Of a stretch of DNA of 49,535 nt, positions 7,571 to 14,806 are shown piece by piece; the stretch's first letter is position 1, and each line of letters opens with the position of its first letter. The translations under genes were made by a program, and so were the position numbers. Below the pieces are notes generated by a model. It did no database searches, was not told where the DNA came from, and saw nothing but the letters and a program-made list of their open reading frames with translations. Source of the DNA: Acidobacteriota bacterium (GTDB lineage Bacteria > Acidobacteriota > Vicinamibacteria > Vicinamibacterales > UBA8438); assembly GCA_026708265.1 (NCBI GenBank), contig JAPOVI010000147.1, forward strand, positions 1-49,535, written 5' to 3'.

Positions 7571-8719
7571 ATGGCAGACCAGGACGCGTACCAGCGCATC
7601 TTGGCGTCCGTGTACGACGCCATGCTCGACGATGCCCGGTGGCCGGCCACTTCGGCGCTGATTGACGAGGCCTGCGGCCTCACCGGCAACGCCCTCGCGG
7701 TCGCCGAAGACCAGACGAACGGCATCCGGGTCCGCTTCTTCGGGCTCTACCAGCGCGGGCGGCGCCGCGAAGACCTGGAGCGTTGGTACCTCGAGGACTA
7801 CCATTCCACCGACGAGCGCATTCCGCGCATGCGGCAGCGGCCCTACGGTCGCGTCCTGTACGTCAAGAGAGACCAGTACACGGTCGACGAATTGAAGCAC
7901 TCGCGTGCGTACAACGAGTGCCTGGTTCCTGCGCTGTACGGGGACAGCCTGGCCGTTACTCTGGAGGGGTTGCCATGTGATGGCGTTTCTCACATCGGCT
8001 TCAGCATGGGCGACCCGGCTACCTCGAACGGCTGGGGGTCCTCGCAGATCAAGATGCTCACGAGGCTGTTTCCCCATATCCGCCAGTTCGTCCTCGTCCG
8101 CCGGGCACTCGAGCGCACCGAGGCGCTGGGCTCCACCCTCACCGGCCTGCTCGACAATCCGCGGGTCGGCGTCCTCCACCTGGACCGGCGCGGGCGGATC
8201 CTTGCGGCCAACGACCCCGCACGCCGCATCCTGCAGGACCACGACGGGCTCTCGGACCGGAATGGGGTACTGCGGGCCGAGGGGCCCGACGACGAGCGGC
8301 GCCTCCAGCATCTGATGGCCGCCGCTCTGCCCACCTCCAGTATCGTCCCGGTCAGCGGATCCATGCTGCTCCGGCGCTGTTCGGTGGCCCTGCCGTTCGT
8401 GTTGCACGTCAAGCCGGTGAGTGTTCCGCAGCCGGACCTTGGAGCGCGGCACGTTGCCGCGCTGGCGCTGGTTGTCGAGCCGGGCCGCCAACACCCTGTC
8501 GAGCCGGCCTTGGTAGCGAAGACCCTCGGCCTGACGCCCGCGGAGAGTCGGGTGGCGGTCTGGCTGGCGGAAGGCAAGAGCGTACGCGAGATGGCCGAGG
8601 CCACGGGGCACAAGAGAGGCACCATCTCTTGGCACCTGAAGCAGATCTACCAGAAGCTCCCCGTCCGCCGGCAGGCGGATCTGGTCCGGGTAGTGCTGTC
8701 GATCGCCGAGCTGGGATAG
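7571..8719 (+). CDS. LuxR-type helix-turn-helix transcriptional regulator
   Basis: A 382-residue regulator. The C-terminal 65 residues form a LuxR/GerE DNA-binding domain: LGLTPAESRVAVWLAEGKSVREMAE, then KRGTISWHLKQIYQKL and an acid-poor final helix. The middle part (about 195-235) looks PAS-like (GVLHLDRRGRILAANDPARRIL), so the protein may sense a small molecule or redox state. The N-terminal 180 residues resemble the uncharacterised front half of other long LuxR proteins of this type. No receiver domain is present. The ATG at 7571 was chosen because it has a GAAGGGA ribosome site; the frame stays open upstream to 7310. Its position behind promoter copy C places it in the same presumed sigma regulon as the dioxygenase. 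Its target is unknown. Confidence 0.85.
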   Translation: MADQDAYQRILASVYDAMLDDARWPATSALIDEACGLTGNALAVAEDQTNGIRVRFFGLYQRGRRREDLERWYLEDYHSTDERIPRMRQRPYGRVLYVKRDQYTVDELKHSRAYNECLVPALYGDSLAVTLEGLPCDGVSHIGFSMGDPATSNGWGSSQIKMLTRLFPHIRQFVLVRRALERTEALGSTLTGLLDNPRVGVLHLDRRGRILAANDPARRILQDHDGLSDRNGVLRAEGPDDERRLQHLMAAALPTSSIVPVSGSMLLRRCSVALPFVLHVKPVSVPQPDLGARHVAALALVVEPGRQHPVEPALVAKTLGLTPAESRVAVWLAEGKSVREMAEATGHKRGTISWHLKQIYQKLPVRRQADLVRVVLSIAELG

Positions 8720-8730
8720 CTCGGCCCGCC

Positions 8731-8899
8731 GAGTCCCAGGCGTTCGACCACGTTCTGTGACAGTAGGAGCGTTACGACTCCGGCATCGACGATGCCGTCA
8801 ACGGTCGTGCGTCGGACTTCGAACTCCTCGCGGTCTTCGCGATCGAAATACTTCGCGGTCGCCCGTGTTCTCGAGTCTCAGTGTGGCGTGGAGCTCTCC
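8731..8899 (-). pseudogene. Fossil of a small retropepsin-like aspartic protease
   Basis: Two adjacent leftward frames together resemble a single protein of the small bacterial aspartyl-protease family. One reads GELHATLRLENTGDREVF, like the family N-terminus; the other reads EFEVRRTTVDGIVDAGVVT followed by LLLSQNVVERLGL, like the active-site region. The frames switch near 8840, which is a frameshift. The catalytic motif D-T-G has become D-A-G, no start codon precedes the first part, and the similarity stops where the LuxR gene ends. Identification rests on remembered family patterns, not on a search. Confidence 0.5.
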
Positions 8900-8907
8900 C
8901 CGTTGCG

Positions 8908-9723
8908 TTACACCCCAGGCTCCATCCCCGGCGGCATGAACCGTCCATCCGCGGCGGTCCAGCCGCCGTCGACGAACAGCAGCGAGCCGGTGACGTAGCT
9001 GGACGCGTCCGACGCGAGAAACACCGTCGGGCCGACCATCTCCTCGGCGCTGGCCCAGCGACCGAGCACGCTCTTGTCGGCGTAGGCGGCGTGCCACGCC
9101 GCGTCCTTGCGGATGGGCGCGGTGAGCGGCGTCTCGACGACCCCGGGGGCGACGGCGTTCACTCGGACACCGCTCGGGCCGAGCTCCGCCGCCGCCGTCC
9201 GCACCAATTGCACGATGCCGGCCTTGGTGGCGGCGTAGACCGACTGGCCCGGCTCGACCACCTGCGCCCGGATGGAGGAGAAGAGGATGATGCTGCCGCG
9301 CCGGTGGGTCCGCATCACCAGGCCCGCCGCACGGATGACGTGGAAGCTGCCCTTGAGGTTCAGGCCGACCACGCGGTCGAACTCGTCGTCGGCGTAATCG
9401 AGGAGCGGCTTGCGGACGTTGACGCCCGGGGTGGCGACCCCGACGTCGAGGCGTCCGCCCCGGTCGGCGCGCCGGGCGAGCCCGGGGTCCACCGCGGTCC
9501 CGTCCCGGACGTCGAGGGAGGCGGCCGTGGCCTCGCCGCCCGCGGCGACGATCCGCTCTGCCGTCGTGTGGGCACCGACGGCGTCGAGGTCGAGGCAGTG
9601 CACCGCCGCCCCCTGCCGGGCGCAGCCGCGCGCAACGGCCTCGCCGATGCCGGCCGCGGCGCCGATGACGGCGGCCACTCGCCCGCGGAGGTCGAACAGC
9701 CCGCCCTGGTCCGTCGTCGTCAT
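8908..9723 (-). CDS. Short-chain dehydrogenase/reductase (SDR)
   Basis: A 271-residue NAD(P)-dependent oxidoreductase of the classical SDR type. The cofactor-binding turn is GAAAGIGEAVA near residue 20, a variant of TGxxxGIG. An aspartate pair in CLDLD after the second strand suggests NAD(H) preference. The catalytic serine is in ILFSSIRAQ and the Tyr/Lys pair in SVYAATKAG. The usual NNAG is replaced by ATPGVN, and the preceding helix is short. The C-terminus carries the typical FLASDASSYVTGSLLFVDGG. The start is the ATG at 9723, which overlaps the symporter stop by four bases, so the two genes are one transcript. A substrate imported by the symporter is a reasonable guess, but it is not known. 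Confidence 0.9.
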   Translation of the reverse strand: MTTTDQGGLFDLRGRVAAVIGAAAGIGEAVARGCARQGAAVHCLDLDAVGAHTTAERIVAAGGEATAASLDVRDGTAVDPGLARRADRGGRLDVGVATPGVNVRKPLLDYADDEFDRVVGLNLKGSFHVIRAAGLVMRTHRRGSIILFSSIRAQVVEPGQSVYAATKAGIVQLVRTAAAELGPSGVRVNAVAPGVVETPLTAPIRKDAAWHAAYADKSVLGRWASAEEMVGPTVFLASDASSYVTGSLLFVDGGWTAADGRFMPPGMEPGV

Positions 9724-11132
9724 GGCCGGGATTCTCCCTTCGGGCGGCGCGCCGCCCAGATGCCGCGGACCACCAGGCAGCCCGCGAGGGCCGCGGCGAG
9801 CCCGATCATCGCCGGCGTGAAGGCCCCGATACCCTGCCCGCCCCGCGCCACCTGGAGGACGACGACCACCGACACGCCGGCCGCGATCGAGCCCAGGATC
9901 TCGGGCATCCCCACGCGCCGCAGGTAGAGCCCGGCCAGGACCGGGATGAAGAGGCTCACCGTCAGGATCGTGTAGAAGAACGACAGGGCGCCGATGATGG
10001 TCTGGAAGACGAGCGCGAGGGCGATGCCCGCCGCCCCGCCGGCCACCGCGGCGCCCCGGGCCACGGCCAGCACCCGGGACTCGGAGGCCCCGGGGTCGAG
10101 CACGCGGCGGTAGAGGTCCTGCGAGAGCGACGTCGAGAGCATGAAGAGGATCGCGTCGGCGGAGCTCACCTCGGCCGAGAAGAGCGCGGCGAGCCCGATG
10201 CCGCCGAGGAGCGGCGGCAGGGCGTCGCGGAGCAGGGTCGGGAGCGCCTGCTCCGGCGCCTCCAGGTCCGGGAAGGCGGTCCGCGCCATCATGCCGAGCA
10301 GCACCGGAACGATCGCGAACGCCAGCAGCGCCGCGGCGTTGAGGCCGACGCCGGTGCGGACGGCCGCGTCGTCGCGCGCGCCGTAGATCTTCTGCAGCAG
10401 GCCGGGCGACACGACGAACGCCGGCCCGAGCATCACCACGTAGAACCAGCCGGAGCCGCCGCCCTCCCAGAAGCTCCAGTAGCCGGGGACGGCGGCGGTG
10501 GCCTCGGTGATGGCGCCCCAGCCGCCGGCCGCCGCGAGGCCGAACGGCAACGCGAGGCCGAAGCCGGCGAGCAGCACGACGAGCTGCACGACGTTCACCC
10601 AGGCCGCCGTGCGGAGGCCGCCGGCCGCGAAGTAGACGGTGACGACGAGGCCTCCCACGAAGCAGCCGGCCCGGAAGTCGAGCCCCGTGACGGCGCCGAG
10701 GACGCGCGACATCCCGACGATCTGCCCCGCGAGGATCGACAGCGTGGCGATCCAGAACAGGGAGGCGATGGTGACGCGCACCGGCTGGCCGTAGCGTAGT
10801 TCCAGGTAGTCGCCGACCGTCCGCAGGTCGTGCCGCGCCGCGATGCGGCGCACGGCGGGCCCCACCCAGAACGCCAGCACGAGCGATCCGATGCCGGCCG
10901 AGCCGACCCACCACCAGACGCTGAGTCCGTCGCGGTAGGCGAGCCCCGCCGCGCCGACCGTGGAGCCCGTCCCGATGTTGGCGGCCAGCAGCGTGGCGAA
11001 GAGCAGGAACGGGCCGAGCCGCCGGCCGGCCACGAAGAAATCGGCAGAGTGCCGCACCCGGCGCCCGATCCACACCCCCAGGGCCATGAGGGCGGCCGCG
11101 TAGACCAGCAGGATCGTCAGATGCGGGGTCAC
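9720..11132 (-). CDS. Sodium:solute symporter (SSS family)
   Basis: A 470-residue inner-membrane carrier with about 13 hydrophobic segments, the normal size for the sodium/solute symporter family (PutP, PanF, SGLT type). Family hallmarks are the N-terminal SADFFVAGRRLGPFLLFATLLAANIGTG region, the GLAYRDGLSVWWW loop, and ALFSAEVSSADAILFMLSTSLSQDLYRR, the conserved segment near the sodium site. The solute is not evident; amino-acid, sugar-acid and carboxylate carriers all share these marks. Translation is taken from a GTG at 11132. It is coupled to the SDR downstream by an ATGA overlap. A second, decayed copy of its first 15 codons lies about 410 bases upstream, beyond the antitoxin gene. Confidence 0.9.
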   Translation of the reverse strand: MTPHLTILLVYAAALMALGVWIGRRVRHSADFFVAGRRLGPFLLFATLLAANIGTGSTVGAAGLAYRDGLSVWWWVGSAGIGSLVLAFWVGPAVRRIAARHDLRTVGDYLELRYGQPVRVTIASLFWIATLSILAGQIVGMSRVLGAVTGLDFRAGCFVGGLVVTVYFAAGGLRTAAWVNVVQLVVLLAGFGLALPFGLAAAGGWGAITEATAAVPGYWSFWEGGGSGWFYVVMLGPAFVVSPGLLQKIYGARDDAAVRTGVGLNAAALLAFAIVPVLLGMMARTAFPDLEAPEQALPTLLRDALPPLLGGIGLAALFSAEVSSADAILFMLSTSLSQDLYRRVLDPGASESRVLAVARGAAVAGGAAGIALALVFQTIIGALSFFYTILTVSLFIPVLAGLYLRRVGMPEILGSIAAGVSVVVVLQVARGGQGIGAFTPAMIGLAAALAGCLVVRGIWAARRPKGESRP

Positions 11133-11189
11133 GGTCGGTCCCCTGCCGCAGGCCGTACGGCGTCCGCGGCTGGATGGTAGTCTCCTGCG

Positions 11190-11435
11190 ATGCAGACAAC
11201 CATCGATGCGGCCGGTCGGGTGGTCATCCCGAAATCGATGCGCGATGCCCTCGGGTTGTCTGGCGGGCGGCAGATCGAGATGCGCGAACGGGAGGGCGTC
11301 ATCGAGATCGAGCCGGCGGCCACGCCGATGCGGCTCGAGAAGCGGAAGGGGCGCCTCGTGTCGGTTCCGGATCGCGAGTTGCCGCCACTGACCGACGATC
11401 TTGTCCGCGCCACCCTGGAGAGAGTGCGGCGGTGA
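11190..11435 (+). CDS. AbrB/MazE-type antitoxin (VapB-like)
   Basis: An 81-residue protein with the swapped-hairpin AbrB fold: TTIDAAGRVVIPKSMRDALGL is the standard DNA-binding hairpin, followed by the beta strand GVIEIEPA. The C-terminal half (PLTDDLVRATLERVRR) is the sort of tail that wraps a PIN-domain toxin. Such antitoxins bind their own promoter and neutralise a cognate ribonuclease. The toxin frame begins with a GTGA overlap at 11432, as in intact vapBC operons, but is broken after about 19 codons, so the antitoxin is probably an orphan. It is divergent from the symporter with only 57 bases between the starts. Confidence 0.85.
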   Translation: MQTTIDAAGRVVIPKSMRDALGLSGGRQIEMREREGVIEIEPAATPMRLEKRKGRLVSVPDRELPPLTDDLVRATLERVRR

Positions 11436-11490
11436 TGCTGGCAGTCGACCCCCGCGTCGTCGTCGCCGCCTTCGCCCCGTGGCATGAACT
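11432..11490 (+). pseudogene. Truncated PIN-domain toxin (VapC-like)
   Basis: After the antitoxin stop, a coupled frame reads VMLAVDPRVVVAAFAPWHE, which matches the first strand and helix of PIN-domain toxins (usual pattern LAVDTSVVVAAF...WHE). The acidic residue of the active site is kept, but the residue pair after it has changed from T-S/N to P-R. Similarity ends at 11490; the remaining codons to the stop at 11650 are unrelated and overlap a copy of the symporter start. The other three catalytic acidic residues are missing, so no ribonuclease activity is expected. Confidence 0.7.
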
Positions 11491-11500
11491 CATCCTGCAG

Positions 11501-11551
11501 GACGGCGGCGCAGAGGAGCGGGATCGTCAGGTGCGGCGTCACGGTCGGCCC
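11501..11551 (-). pseudogene. Decayed copy of the symporter 5' end
   Basis: This 51-base stretch is a diverged direct copy of 11091-11141, the first codons and start site of the symporter; the core 35 bases differ at only four positions. Read leftward it gives VTPHLTIPLLCAAVL, compared with MTPHLTILLVYAAAL in the intact gene. The copy breaks off after 15 codons, where the VapC remnant begins. Either a second symporter gene once stood here, or the antitoxin-toxin cassette was inserted with duplication of the flanking sequence. Confidence 0.7.
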
Positions 11552-11646
11552 GGCCGAAGGGCGATAGGATCGCTTCGGTCCCCGGTCGATGATAGCGGAG
11601 TGCGCGCCGTTCCTGTTGGAGACGCGCGGCACCCCCGGGAATCCCG

Positions 11647-12942
11647 ATGACCAGCGATCTCGACCGGGTCCTCGCGGCGGTCGACGCCCTGGCCGGCGAG
11701 CTGGTCTCGTTCACGGCCGACCTGATCGCCATCCCGACCGTCAATCCGCCCGGCGAGGCGTACGAGCCGTGCGCCCGCCACATCGGCGACACGCTCCGCG
11801 GGTTCGGCTTCGAGACCCGGTACTACGCGGCCGACGGTCTCCCCGAGCACCGGCCCGAATATCCGCGGGTGAACGTCGTCGGCGTTCGCCGGGGACGGCG
11901 CGAACGGCCCTGCGTGCACCTGAACGGGCACCTCGACGTCGTGCCGGCCGGCGACGGCTGGACGGTGGAGCCGTTCGGCCGCACGGTGCGCGGCGACCGC
12001 ATCTACGGGCGCGGCAGCACCGACATGAAGGGCGGGCTCGCCGCCGCCATCTTCGCGGCCGAGGCGATCCGGCGGGCGGGCGTAGCGCTCGAGGGGACGG
12101 TCGAGGTCAGCGCCACCGTCGACGAGGAGAGCGGCGGCTTCGCCGGCGTCGCGTGGCTGGCCCGCCAGGGGGTGGTGTCGTCCGACCGGCAGGACTTCGT
12201 GATCATCCCCGAGCCGTTCGGCGTCGACCGCATCTCGGTGGGCCACCGCGGCGTCTACTGGAGCGAGGTCACCACCGTCGGCCGCACCGCGCACGGCAGC
12301 ATGCCCTTCTTCGGGATCAACGCGGTCGACGCGATGGCCGCAGTGCTGACGGGCATCCAGCACGAGCTGGCCCCTGCCCTGGCCGCCCGCCGCACCGCGA
12401 TGCCCGTCGTGCCGGACGGGGCCCGCGCCGCGACCCTCAACGTCAACGGGATCCGAGGCGGGCAGGCGGACGTGGCGGGGCAGACCCCGTGCGTTCCCGA
12501 CCGCTGCGCGGCGGTGATCGACCGGCGCTTCCTGCCCGAGGAGTCGCTCGCGGAGGTCCGTGCCGAGATCGCCGGCCAGGTGGCGCGTGCCCTCGACGGC
12601 CGGCACGGCGTGCGTCACGAGTTCCGCGACCTGATGATCGTCGAGCCCGTCCGCACCCCCGACGACTCGCCGGTGGTCATGGCGCTCGCCGGCGCCGTGC
12701 GCGAGATCGTGGGACGGCCGGTGCAACTGGTGGCGAGCCCGGGCACCTACGACCAGAAACACGTGAAGCGCATCGCGGGCATCGACCACTGCGTGGCCTA
12801 CGGACCCGGCTGCCTCGACCTTGCCCACCAGCCCGACGAATGGGTCGGCATCGACGACCTCGTGACGTCCACCAAGGTGCTCGCGGCCGCCGTCCTGGAA
12901 CTCGCAGGCGGGGCCTCCATGCCCTCTCCGGAGCCGCCGTAG
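11647..12942 (+). CDS. M20-family metallopeptidase / deacylase (ArgE/DapE type)
   Basis: A 431-residue zinc-dependent hydrolase of the M20 family, which contains acetylornithine deacetylase, succinyl-diaminopimelate desuccinylase and carboxypeptidases. Zinc ligands and catalytic residues are visible: H95 and D97 in NGHLDVVP, D126 in STDMKGG, E160/E161 in DEESGG, and a late His in LAHQPDEWV. The dimerisation domain lies around residues 195-315, with GRTAHGSMPFFGINAVDAM. Length and order of motifs fit an intact enzyme. The start is the ATG at 11647. There is no arginine- or lysine-biosynthesis gene nearby, so ArgE or DapE should not be assumed; a peptidase or N-acyl amino-acid hydrolase is equally possible. 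The stop codon lies inside a tandem duplication. Confidence 0.88.
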   Translation: MTSDLDRVLAAVDALAGELVSFTADLIAIPTVNPPGEAYEPCARHIGDTLRGFGFETRYYAADGLPEHRPEYPRVNVVGVRRGRRERPCVHLNGHLDVVPAGDGWTVEPFGRTVRGDRIYGRGSTDMKGGLAAAIFAAEAIRRAGVALEGTVEVSATVDEESGGFAGVAWLARQGVVSSDRQDFVIIPEPFGVDRISVGHRGVYWSEVTTVGRTAHGSMPFFGINAVDAMAAVLTGIQHELAPALAARRTAMPVVPDGARAATLNVNGIRGGQADVAGQTPCVPDRCAAVIDRRFLPEESLAEVRAEIAGQVARALDGRHGVRHEFRDLMIVEPVRTPDDSPVVMALAGAVREIVGRPVQLVASPGTYDQKHVKRIAGIDHCVAYGPGCLDLAHQPDEWVGIDDLVTSTKVLAAAVLELAGGASMPSPEPP

Positions 12943-12970
12943 TACCTGCCGGAGCCGCCGTAGTACCTGC
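12929..12970 (+). repeat. Perfect 21-bp tandem duplication spanning the M20 stop codon
   Basis: Two identical 21-base units, 12929-12949 and 12950-12970, sit end to end. The first contains the last three codons and TAG of the M20 gene; the second repeats them after the stop. Because the stop is in the first unit, the protein is unchanged. This looks like a recent replication-slippage event. Confidence 0.9.
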
Positions 12971-13094
12971 AGGACGGAGCGATGGGGCCGAGGGACGCCA
13001 TCGCATCTCGCTTGCGGGCACCGACGACCAGGAGACTCACCTCCATCGTCGAACGGGAGAGTGACGGCTTCGTCGCCCCGTCCGGAAGTCGACG

Positions 13095-14291
13095 TCAGCG
13101 CAGGACGGCGTCGAGGAACCACTCGACGGCGAACGTGCTGACCTGCCCGCACGGTCCCCGGAAGAAAAAGTCGCAGGCGTGCGTTGCCCACGGCAGGCGG
13201 ACGATGGCGTGCGGGACGCCGGCCTCGAGGAGGCGCGCGCTGACGAACTCGGCGTGGAACGGCGAGACGTGCTCGTCGCGCAGGCCCTGGATGAAGAGCG
13301 TGGCCGGTGTCGAGGGTGAGACGAAGCGGGCCGGCTCGGCCGCGTCGTACTGCGCGCCGTGCGTCTCGGGCGGACCGCCCAGGTAGTCGTCGAGGACGCC
13401 GCTCGAGTCGATGACGCCGGGCTTGGCCGGGTTGGCGTAGCCCCAGCGGAAGGCGGCCGGCGCGTAGAAGGCGACGACGCCGCGGATGGCGGGGTTCCGG
13501 GCGGCGTACCCCGCGAGGAGCGCGATCTGGCCGCCGGCGGAGCGGCCGACGAGGGCGATGCGCTGCGGGTCGAGGTTGTGCGTCTCGGCCAGCCCGCCGA
13601 GGTAGCGGATCGCCTCGGCCACGTCCTCCTGCGCGGCCGGGAAGCGGGCCGCTGGAAGCAGGCGGTAGGCGATCGCGGCCACGACGTAGCCGCGCGACGC
13701 GAGGTAGTCGTTGAGGGCGGCGAAGTCCCGCTTGTCGCCCGTCGACCAGCCCCCGCCGTGGATCGTCACGACCACCGGCAGGGCCCCCTCCGCGTAGGCC
13801 GGCCGGTAGAGGTCGAGCCGCAGGTCGCCTCCCTCCCGGACCGCGTACACGTGCTCGTCGACGACGACCTCTCCGGTCCTGACGCCCGTGAGCAGTGCCG
13901 TCAGCGAGATCGGCGCCGGACGCGGCGGGGCGGCGAACGAGGCCGGGGCGGGCTCCCCGAAGCGGGACTGCAGAAGATAGGGCAGGCTGCGGCCGACGAC
14001 GTACGCCCGCGCGACGGGGCTCAGGAGCAGCGCGACGCCGGCAAGTGCCGCGGACGCGGCCACGACGCGTGCGGGCGACCGGCGTTCCCCGCGGCCCCGC
14101 CAGGCCTGCAGGTCGAACACCAGCGGCGACGCGAGCAGTGCCAGCCAGTAGCCGCCCTCGCTCAGGACGATGTTGGTCATCCAGAGAGTGGCCGTGGCCT
14201 GTGGCAGAACCGCGATGATGCCCGCGCCGGCGACGCCGAGGCCCATCAGGAGGCGGATCGCGACGACGAGACGGTCGAGCGGGCGCGCCAT
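13095..14291 (-). CDS. Membrane-anchored alpha/beta-hydrolase (esterase/lipase type)
   Basis: A 398-residue protein with about three hydrophobic segments in the first 115 residues, so it is probably anchored in the inner membrane, followed by an alpha/beta-hydrolase domain. The oxyanion-hole motif is VTIHGGGWSTGDKR, the nucleophile elbow is GRSAGGQ, the acid is probably the Asp in RDEHV and the histidine is in PWATHACDF. The layout is that of the HGGG (hormone-sensitive-lipase/BD-FAE-like) esterases; many hydrolyse short acyl or feruloyl esters. It is the last gene of a leftward set with the TPR lipoprotein and a tannase-family esterase, which suggests a shared role in breaking down esterified plant or algal material. 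The exact substrate is unknown. Confidence 0.85.
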   Translation of the reverse strand: MARPLDRLVVAIRLLMGLGVAGAGIIAVLPQATATLWMTNIVLSEGGYWLALLASPLVFDLQAWRGRGERRSPARVVAASAALAGVALLLSPVARAYVVGRSLPYLLQSRFGEPAPASFAAPPRPAPISLTALLTGVRTGEVVVDEHVYAVREGGDLRLDLYRPAYAEGALPVVVTIHGGGWSTGDKRDFAALNDYLASRGYVVAAIAYRLLPAARFPAAQEDVAEAIRYLGGLAETHNLDPQRIALVGRSAGGQIALLAGYAARNPAIRGVVAFYAPAAFRWGYANPAKPGVIDSSGVLDDYLGGPPETHGAQYDAAEPARFVSPSTPATLFIQGLRDEHVSPFHAEFVSARLLEAGVPHAIVRLPWATHACDFFFRGPCGQVSTFAVEWFLDAVLR

Positions 14292-14310
14292 GGGCTCTTC
14301 AGGCAGCGGG

Positions 14311-14805
14311 TCAGGGGCGGCTCGCCCGCCCGTCGGCGCGCTCGGGGTTCGCGCGTCGAATGGCGGCCGCGCGCCCCGCCATCTGCGCCGCCGCCGCCGT
14401 CCGGCCCGTCTGGCCGAGCAGCAGGGCGTAGCTCTCGAGCACCATCGCCACCCGCGGGTGATCGGGACCCCAGCGTTCCTCCGCCACCGCGAGGGCCCGC
14501 TCGAACAGCGGCTCGGCCTCGGCGTGGCGCCCCGTCGTGCGATAGAAGCCGGCGAGGATGTTGAGCGTAATCGCGACCCGGAAGTCCGACGGCCCGTGGC
14601 GTTCGGCGTGCTCGACGGCGGACGTCAGCAGAGACTCGGCGGTGGCCAGGTCGCCGCGCCCCATGGCCTCGAGGCCGGCCGCGCTGTAGCGGCGCCACCC
14701 CAGGCCCGCGTCGGCCTCTTCGTCCTCGCCGCTGCAGGCCGTGCCTACGGCGACCAGCAGCACGAGCGGCCAGGCCAGCCGGCGTCGCCAGCGGACCGCG
14801 GGCAC
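14311..14805 (-). CDS. TPR-repeat lipoprotein
   Basis: A 164-residue protein starting with a lipoprotein signal: basic start, hydrophobic run LAWPLVLLVAVGTAC and a lipobox Cys at about residue 24. After cleavage it would be lipid-anchored in the envelope. About three TPR-like helical repeats follow (AEHAERHGPSDFRVAITLNIL, EPLFERALAVAEERWGPDHPRV), of the TPR_10/12 kind that hold partner proteins. The start is a GTG one base after the tannase stop, and the next gene begins 19 bases downstream, so it is the middle gene of a three-gene operon. It may scaffold one of the neighbouring esterases; that is a guess from position only. Confidence 0.75.
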   Translation of the reverse strand: MPAVRWRRRLAWPLVLLVAVGTACSGEDEEADAGLGWRRYSAAGLEAMGRGDLATAESLLTSAVEHAERHGPSDFRVAITLNILAGFYRTTGRHAEAEPLFERALAVAEERWGPDHPRVAMVLESYALLLGQTGRTAAAAQMAGRAAAIRRANPERADGRASRP

Positions 14806-14806
14806 G

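Noticed and set aside
8908..11199. A fused reading that would join symporter-region sequence to the SDR as one 763-residue protein
   Set aside because: The upstream part is the out-of-frame shadow of the symporter; the SDR has its own ATG at 9723 coupled to the symporter stop.
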